Below are positions 58,730 to 64,000 of a stretch of DNA of 64,000 nucleotides, piece after piece. The position numbers and the translations under genes were made by a program. The notes beneath the pieces are model-generated. The model ran no database searches. It was given only the letters and a program-made list of their open reading frames with translations, and had not been told where the DNA came from. The stretch comes from Enoplolaimus lenunculus (Eukaryota; Nematoda; Enoplea; Enoplida; Thoracostomopsidae), in the NCBI GenBank assembly GCA_030248215.1, contig JASANG010002616.1, forward strand, positions 62,001 through 126,000, given 5' to 3'. Position 1 is the first letter of the stretch. Each line of letters opens with the position of its first letter.

Positions 58730-58932
58730 GCCATGTAAAGATCAGGGGCGGAACGATTTTGTGTGGGACTAGAATAGAATAAGTTTAAGCTTTAGACTAT
58801 TTTTTGCTTGGCTTAGATTTAGGCTTAGGCTTAGGAATAAACTCATTCCTACGCTTATCTTAGGCTTAGTCTTAGGCTTAGGCTTAGGAATAAGCATATA
58901 ATATTGTTCCGCCATGTTCCTTACATTGGCCA
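58730..58932 (-). mobile_element. Family A MITE, reverse orientation
   Basis: Long TTAGGCTTAGG tracts (58805-58895) between CCATGTAAAGATCAGG and TTACATTGGCC. Confidence 0.82.
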
Positions 58933-59079
58933 TTACACCACTTTAACTTGAATTGGATGTTGTTTCGTTGATGAAGATGCTATTATAGTCATGGTGCTAA
59001 GAACTGAATATACCGAAAACACTATAGCGGGCACTAATATTTTAAACAGTAAAAAACAAGATTTACCAATAATTAAAAA

Positions 59080-59262
59080 GGGCAATGTATAGAACAGGGC
59101 TGTAACAGTAGCATGTTCCTATTAAGCCTTATGTCCAAGCGTAAAAATGAGCTGATACTGAAGCCTAAGCCTAAGCAAAAAAAGTTAGTCTAAAGCTAAA
59201 GCATATTGTATCGCAACCCCGCAGAAAAACATACGTTCCGCCCGTAATCTTTACATGGTCCA
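59080..59262 (+). mobile_element. Family A MITE
   Basis: GGGCAATGTATAGAACAGGG start and TTTACATGGTCC end. Loose GCCTAA hexamers continue at 59280-59460 without terminal repeats. Confidence 0.75.
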
Positions 59263-59520
59263 TTCCAAAGAACCTAGCAGCGGCTAAGCGTAAGCCTAAA
59301 TCCAAGATATAAGCCTAACCTGTTTTTTGTGTGTATAATTTCTCAGTTCTTGTGGTGTATTCCACACATGTATTGTTTCATGATCATTGAGTTCGTGTTA
59401 TCATTTCATCGCATTCTGCGTAAGCCTAAATCCAGGATATAAGCCTTAAGCCTAACTAAACGTCCCCGTAACTAAGTCCACCGGTCTCCTTGTCTTCAGA
59501 TTGACATGAGCAATGTTTGT

Positions 59521-59769
59521 ACACCGTAAATTTCAGTGAGTAACTCAGAATGAGTTGAATCACTCAGTCTGAGTTAAGACTATCAGAACTCAGAATTTTG
59601 AGTTGATTCAATTCATTCTGAGCGAATTAATCAACTCACCCAGAGTCAACACAACTCAGAGGTGGGAATCAACTCAACTGAGAGTGAGTTAATGTTTACT
59701 CAAATTAATTCAGAAATAACCCAACTCGCTAGCTGAATTGATTAATCAGCTGATTGCAATTTGCAGTGT
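59521..59769. mobile_element. Family C MITE
   Basis: A complete copy with ends CACCGTAAATTTCAGTGAG and GCAATTTGCAGTG. A family F fragment follows at 59917-60150. Confidence 0.78.
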
Positions 59770-60474
59770 ATGCATTCAGAAACTCAGGTATGAGTAGTGC
59801 AATTACAATTAAATTTGCGTTATACTTTATTTAAAAATAATGAATAGAGTCTATTTTCACGCTGGTAAACTTTTTTGGTCTGTATTTTTAAACCGCGTGG
59901 ACCATCTATTACCAGTACGTTGAGTCCGTAAGCGAATAGAGTTTCTAAACCCTAATTAGAGTCCATAATTGTCAATTAACCCTAATTGTAGCGCATAAAT
60001 GACTCCAGGACCAAATAAAATTGAGTTCGAAACCTTAAATCGTACTAAAGTTTTAAAAGTACATTTATACGACCTTACATCATCGTCTAAGCTCTTGATA
60101 CAAGACAAATAAACGTTTAATTCAACGGATTGTTGCAATACCGGATATCAGTAACGAAGGGCAGCGGACGAAAAGTTTCCGGCAAAAAATTACATTTTAT
60201 GAAACGTGAAACTGTTCGTCTAAAACACTACAGATTGTTTGTTTGAAAACCAATTGGTATGCAGTGGCGGATCCAGAAATTCCTGGTAGGGGGATACATC
60301 TTCCCTATCCCTGCCCCTGGATACGCCCTCGTTGGTATGATAGACGGTATAGCCGTTTGCGAATATTGTCCGAAAATTTCGGCAACTTTTTCACTCCTGT
60401 CTCTACGTTTCATATTCGAGCTGAACAAGAAAACGTCTCTTTGCTTGAAGATTGCCGTGTAATCGATATTTTGC

Positions 60475-60625
60475 AATAATAATAATAATAATAATAATAA
60501 TAATTATAATTATAATAATAATTATAATTATAATAATAATAATAATAATAATAATAATTATAATAGTGATAACAATAATAATTATAATAATAATAATAAT
60601 TATTATAATAATAATAATAGTATTG
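60475..60625. repeat. (AAT)n microsatellite
   Basis: About 150 bases of AATAAT with TAAT interruptions. Confidence 0.95.
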
Positions 60626-60870
60626 TTTTAGTTTTCAATTCAAACTACTATTCTGAAGCCAAATATAGACATTCTCACTGCTTGAGAACAACGAAATCCG
60701 AACCGCCACGTGATTAAATAACCCGACCGCTTCAGATTTCAGTGCGTTCGTTTCGTCGTCCATGCGTTTTCTCGTAGTTTAATACTCTTTTAGATCAAAG
60801 TATACAACTTGTCGACATTTGTTTGTCGTTTTTAAAACTACCAATTGATTCCAATCATCGTTTGACCAGT

Positions 60871-60876
60871 TTTATT
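60871..60876 (-). terminator. Poly(A) signal of the poly-Q/H/D gene
   Basis: AATAAA on the minus strand about 33 bases after the stop codon. Confidence 0.55.
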
Positions 60877-60908
60877 CGTCTTCAGGTTATCAGAACTGAT
60901 GCTACAGT

Positions 60909-61290
60909 TTACGCGTGCCATTCTTGTTCTTCGTCACATGTTCCGTTTGCTGTTGCGTTCAGTGTTGCTAATTTCGTTTTATCGTCAGGCACCGAGATCT
61001 GAGCTGCCACTGGTGACAAACATTTCGTCAGTTTTGCGTCCAAATTGTTCGTACTCGAAGCATCGTTCGATGACGTCATCACACATGACGTCGTCAGTTT
61101 CGGAATTCCAACGTCTGACGATTGAAGCAGTGATCCAGTCGACGATTGCAATGACGTTGTTCCACTTCCCATTATCGACGCACCAACAGCAGGTGGCCGG
61201 CTACCAGTTGCTGCACCTGAAGATTGTAATAATGGCGTCACTTTGAGCGTTTCACCATTTTCGCGGTAATTTTTCACTTGAGTCACTTCG

Positions 61291-61334
<44 letters not shown>

Positions 61335-63852
61335 GATGGCGTCATCGACTTCTTCTTCAGTTGTCGGATCGAGTGTTGTTCGCTCGATTGAGGACCGTTT
61401 CGAATTGATACTGAAGCGTCGATGCGATGACGACGATTGGCTTAATCCGGCACCACCTCGAACTGCGTCCAACATCGTGAACGGTTGCAGTTTGGAGTTG
61501 GCTGCTGGTGACGGCGTCGATGGCAATGCTAATGCAACTTCATTGTTGCCGTCACCGCCAGCCGTCAGTGCAGACAACGCTGCACTTGCAATTTGATGTT
61601 GCACATCTGTTGCAGTGTTGCTGCATTGATGATTATGATGGTGATGATGATGATGATGATGTGAATGTTGATGACAGTGTGGATCGTTGCTGCTTATTTG
61701 TGTTTGTTGTTGTTGTTGTTGTTGTTGTTTTTGTTGCTGTTGTTGTTGTTGCAGTTCTTTTGATATGTTAACTGCGTCGTTTGGCGACACCGCTACACTG
61801 GCTGACGTCGACCGTCGCGAGTGTTGTCGTGAAAGGCTTGAGCTAATTGGATGCAACCTCGACGAATGATCGCTTTCAACCCGAACCGAAACTGAACGTA
61901 AAGGAATAACGCCGCCAGCGGTTGTGATTTGAGTATCAGTTGGATGGCATACTTTAACTTAAATATCAACTCGAAATTCAATTTGCAGCCAAGATACACA
62001 GAGGTGGTCAAATGATTATTGTGGTTTGCCAAATGTTGAAAAGGGTTTAACACCAAATGTCATCGGTTGGGTTTCTGATCCCTACTTATGTACGACTTCC
62101 ATGCTTAACCCCTTCTCACATTGAGTTGCCTGTAGGCAACTCAGCGCAGTGTATATACGTTAAATAGCATATATCGCACCGTGTTTAACAATTGCAACAC
62201 GTATACATAGTACTAAATCACCACAAGACGTGAGAGCCCCCTCGGGCTCGAGCGTCAAGCTCCTATAGCTGAGTGGTGATGGAATACGCCTCCCACTCCA
62301 GTCACTGGAGTTCGAATCCTAGCATAAAAGTAGGTCTCAGGGGAAATAGAAAATATTCATGTGAGAAAGGGTTAAGTATGTGTTAAGCATTTACTTGGCC
62401 AATTTACCGTTTGTTAAAACGTACTAAAAATACTAAAGTCACTGGCCAATTTTGATGCGTTGCAGACTATAAGTTTATGTGTGTTTAAACCTTGGTCTAA
62501 CTGAGATTGTAGACTGATTGTGCATCTTTAAAGCAAAATTAACGGTTTCTCTTTATGACACTGGTTCAACTTTATCATTTGTTTGTTTTTAAAAGGATAG
62601 CATTAACATAAGTCGGCTACTTAAGTAATTACTTAACCATGACTTTAAATAAATGTTTAAGTAAGATTTCAGAAACCCAGCCATTATGTGAAATTATTAC
62701 CAAAAACGAATTTTTGAAATTTTTACATATGGACTGATACATAGCGATTTTCGCCAGGGACACCGGGTAAGGATGGGCTCCTTGGGACAAGAAAGATCCG
62801 TTCATTTCAAGATTATGGGGTGGGTGCTTTAGTTCTCACTCGGAATTGTTTGAATTTTGTCGGAAAATTTTTGATTGACAAAATCAGGTAGAAAATTCTG
62901 TACTGACCACTTTCACCTTTTCAGGAGTTGTTTTCATAGTCGAAAGTAGTTGCAAAATCGCATTAATCAAAAATTTTGACTACCACAAATATAGCAAATC
63001 GTTATTGGCGCATATTACTTAGATGCCTTAAACACAAGCTTAATCCTAAGCCTGAAGCCTAAAGACTCCGACTGTCTAACAATCATCTAGTCTCCATGAC
63101 CTACAGACTACAAGCCCCTAAAATTATGCGTCATTTACTTTAACTCGTGTACGCGACGTGGAGTAATGCAAAGTTCTCAATAACTTTTGAGTGACTGCCA
63201 CCGATTTGTACCACTGTTAGGGTTACCTGATATACACATTTTAAAATTTACACTCGATAGCCTCACCCTAACGACTGTTTCTTCGTTAGCCTCACCCTAA
63301 GAGTGTAACAGAAAATTATTTGACACTCGTTAGGGCGGGGCTAACAATATCACAGACACTCTCGACCGCAATACAAACACGACACAAACGCTGTGTGTGT
63401 TTGTTACGTGTATTAACACACATGTAAAATTAAATTTTACTACCGGTGCTCGTTAGTGTAAATCTTAAAATGTGTACATGAGGTAACCCTAACCGTGGTA
63501 CAAATCGGTGGCAGTCACTCAAAAGTTATTGTGAACTTTGCATAATGCACGAGCTATAGACGACGACTTTTGCAATATTTCAAAAACAGCAAGTAACGCT
63601 GGTTAAATTTGTTTTATTTTGAAGTTTAAAAATTCAAACTTCAACCACTAAAAATTTTAAAATTAGTAGTCGTAAATAACTTTTTGTTTCATTTGAGTAA
63701 CCGTTATTCTTATAATTCGAAAGCTACAATGACCATGAGTTAAAGTAAACGATGCATTAAACACAAGTGGTGATTATTACCTTGGGGCAGTTGTTCGTTT
63801 TGAACTGAATTAATATCGAGCATCGGTAATCTTTCTTCAATTTCGCCTCGGC
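60909..63852 (-). CDS. 3' part of a gene with poly-Gln, poly-His and poly-Asp runs
   Basis: Two exons read on the minus strand: 63852-63781 (23 full codons, EIEERLPMLDINSVQNEQ, phase 1 in and out) and the terminal exon 61891-60909 (326 residues, then TAA). The phase match and the TTTACGTTCAG acceptor support the join; earlier exons lie beyond the right edge. The terminal exon has, in order, Ser/Arg-rich HSRRSTSASV, two Gln runs split by a Lys, a run of nine His, a Ser-rich SSSSHRRFSINSKRSS, a run of Asp, and a low-complexity tail ending CDEEQEWHA. RRFS and RRST-type sites resemble basophilic kinase targets. No membrane segment or known domain is visible, so this looks like a disordered cytoplasmic tail of an unrecognised protein. 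Trinucleotide composition is unlike the neighbours. Confidence 0.7.
62105..62375 (+). mobile_element. Family K TTAA element with tRNA-like core, copy 2
   Basis: Nearly identical to the copy at 42801-43070, with only about a dozen differences by eye, all outside the tRNA-like part except one. Same TTAA boundaries. It lies in an intron of the minus-strand poly-Q/H/D gene. Confidence 0.85.
63165..63550. mobile_element. Long-arm foldback element
   Basis: The left arm (about 63165-63255, CAAAGTTCTCAATAACTTTT to ATTTTAAAATTTACACT) is repeated in reverse at 63455-63548. Between the arms, GCCTCACCCTAA occurs twice and its reverse once. No frame. It lies in an intron of the minus-strand gene. Confidence 0.75.
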
Positions 63853-63944
63853 CTAAAAACAGTTTCGGTCATAAATAGTTTTTATTACAGCTATTTAGGC
63901 TTTAAACAAGAGTGCATGATGGAGCAAACCGCGCGATATATTAC

Positions 63945-64000
63945 ACTCTATTCACACGTGCAAGTTTTTGCAGCGATAACTTGCAGCTGCAACTTACACT
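63945..64000. mobile_element. Family B MITE, left end, cut by window edge
   Basis: CTATTCACACGTGCAAG followed by CTTGCAGCTGCAACTTA; the rest lies outside. Confidence 0.7.

Noticed and set aside
61336-61869. Plus-strand frames rich in Cys/Val opposite the poly-Gln exon
   Set aside because: Shadows of the CAG/CAT/GAT runs; no splice sites or start context.

Overview
The window looks like nuclear DNA from a nematode with an AT-rich, intron-rich and heavily repeat-invaded genome. The evidence is a complete nematode-type transthyretin-like gene, two genes with EB and lustrin-type cysteine modules (common in nematode secreted proteins), GT-AG introns, and dozens of dispersed elements carrying TTAGGC/GCCTAA hexamers, the telomere unit of many nematodes. 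The species cannot be named from sequence alone. No bacterial, viral or retrovirus-like coding region was seen.

Layout. 1-6.3 kb: no gene, stacked short inverted-repeat elements. 6.5-20.0 kb, minus strand: a complete 18-exon TM9SF2 (nonaspanin) gene of 655 codons; its 4-kb intron 9 holds a 5'-truncated, broken LINE (endonuclease, reverse transcriptase, RNase H) in the same orientation. 20.0-27.9 kb: divergent intergenic space with tRNA-derived SINEs and nested MITEs, including a hAT-like element with a perfect 8-bp target duplication. 27.9-45.4 kb, plus strand: a 13-exon secreted protein of 1,081 codons, with signal peptide, three EB modules, a large unrecognised central region and two lustrin-type modules. 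47.0-54.1 kb, plus strand: a second EB/lustrin transcription unit, whose signal-peptide exon was not found. 57.3-58.4 kb, plus strand: a two-exon transthyretin-like gene boxed in by one MITE family. 60.9-63.9 kb, minus strand: the 3' end of a gene whose last exon encodes poly-Gln, poly-His and poly-Asp runs; it continues beyond the right edge.

Repeat families are labelled here for reference. A: TIR about GGCCMATGTAWAGAWCAGG with internal GCCTAA arrays. B: TIR AAAGCCCTATTCACACGTG. C: about 250 bp, TIR CACTGTAAATTCCAATGAG. D: hAT-like, about 1 kb. E: CCGG-rich palindromes. F: TIR ACTGTAGTGACCCGAATAAG. G: foldback, TIR CAAGAGTGGATGATCACTCT. J: CAGGCCCGTAGCC termini. K: TTAA-flanked element with a tRNA-like core. 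L, M and N: smaller TIR elements.

The genes are not an operon and share no pathway: TM9SF2 is an endomembrane protein, the EB/lustrin and transthyretin-like proteins are secreted. The most striking feature is how the MITEs sit against them. Several exons of the EB/lustrin genes have an element end 13-40 bp before the splice acceptor, and the transthyretin-like gene has family B copies against its 5' end, in its intron and at its stop codon. All exon joins were deduced by reading splice sites and frames by eye; no alignment or transcript data were available.
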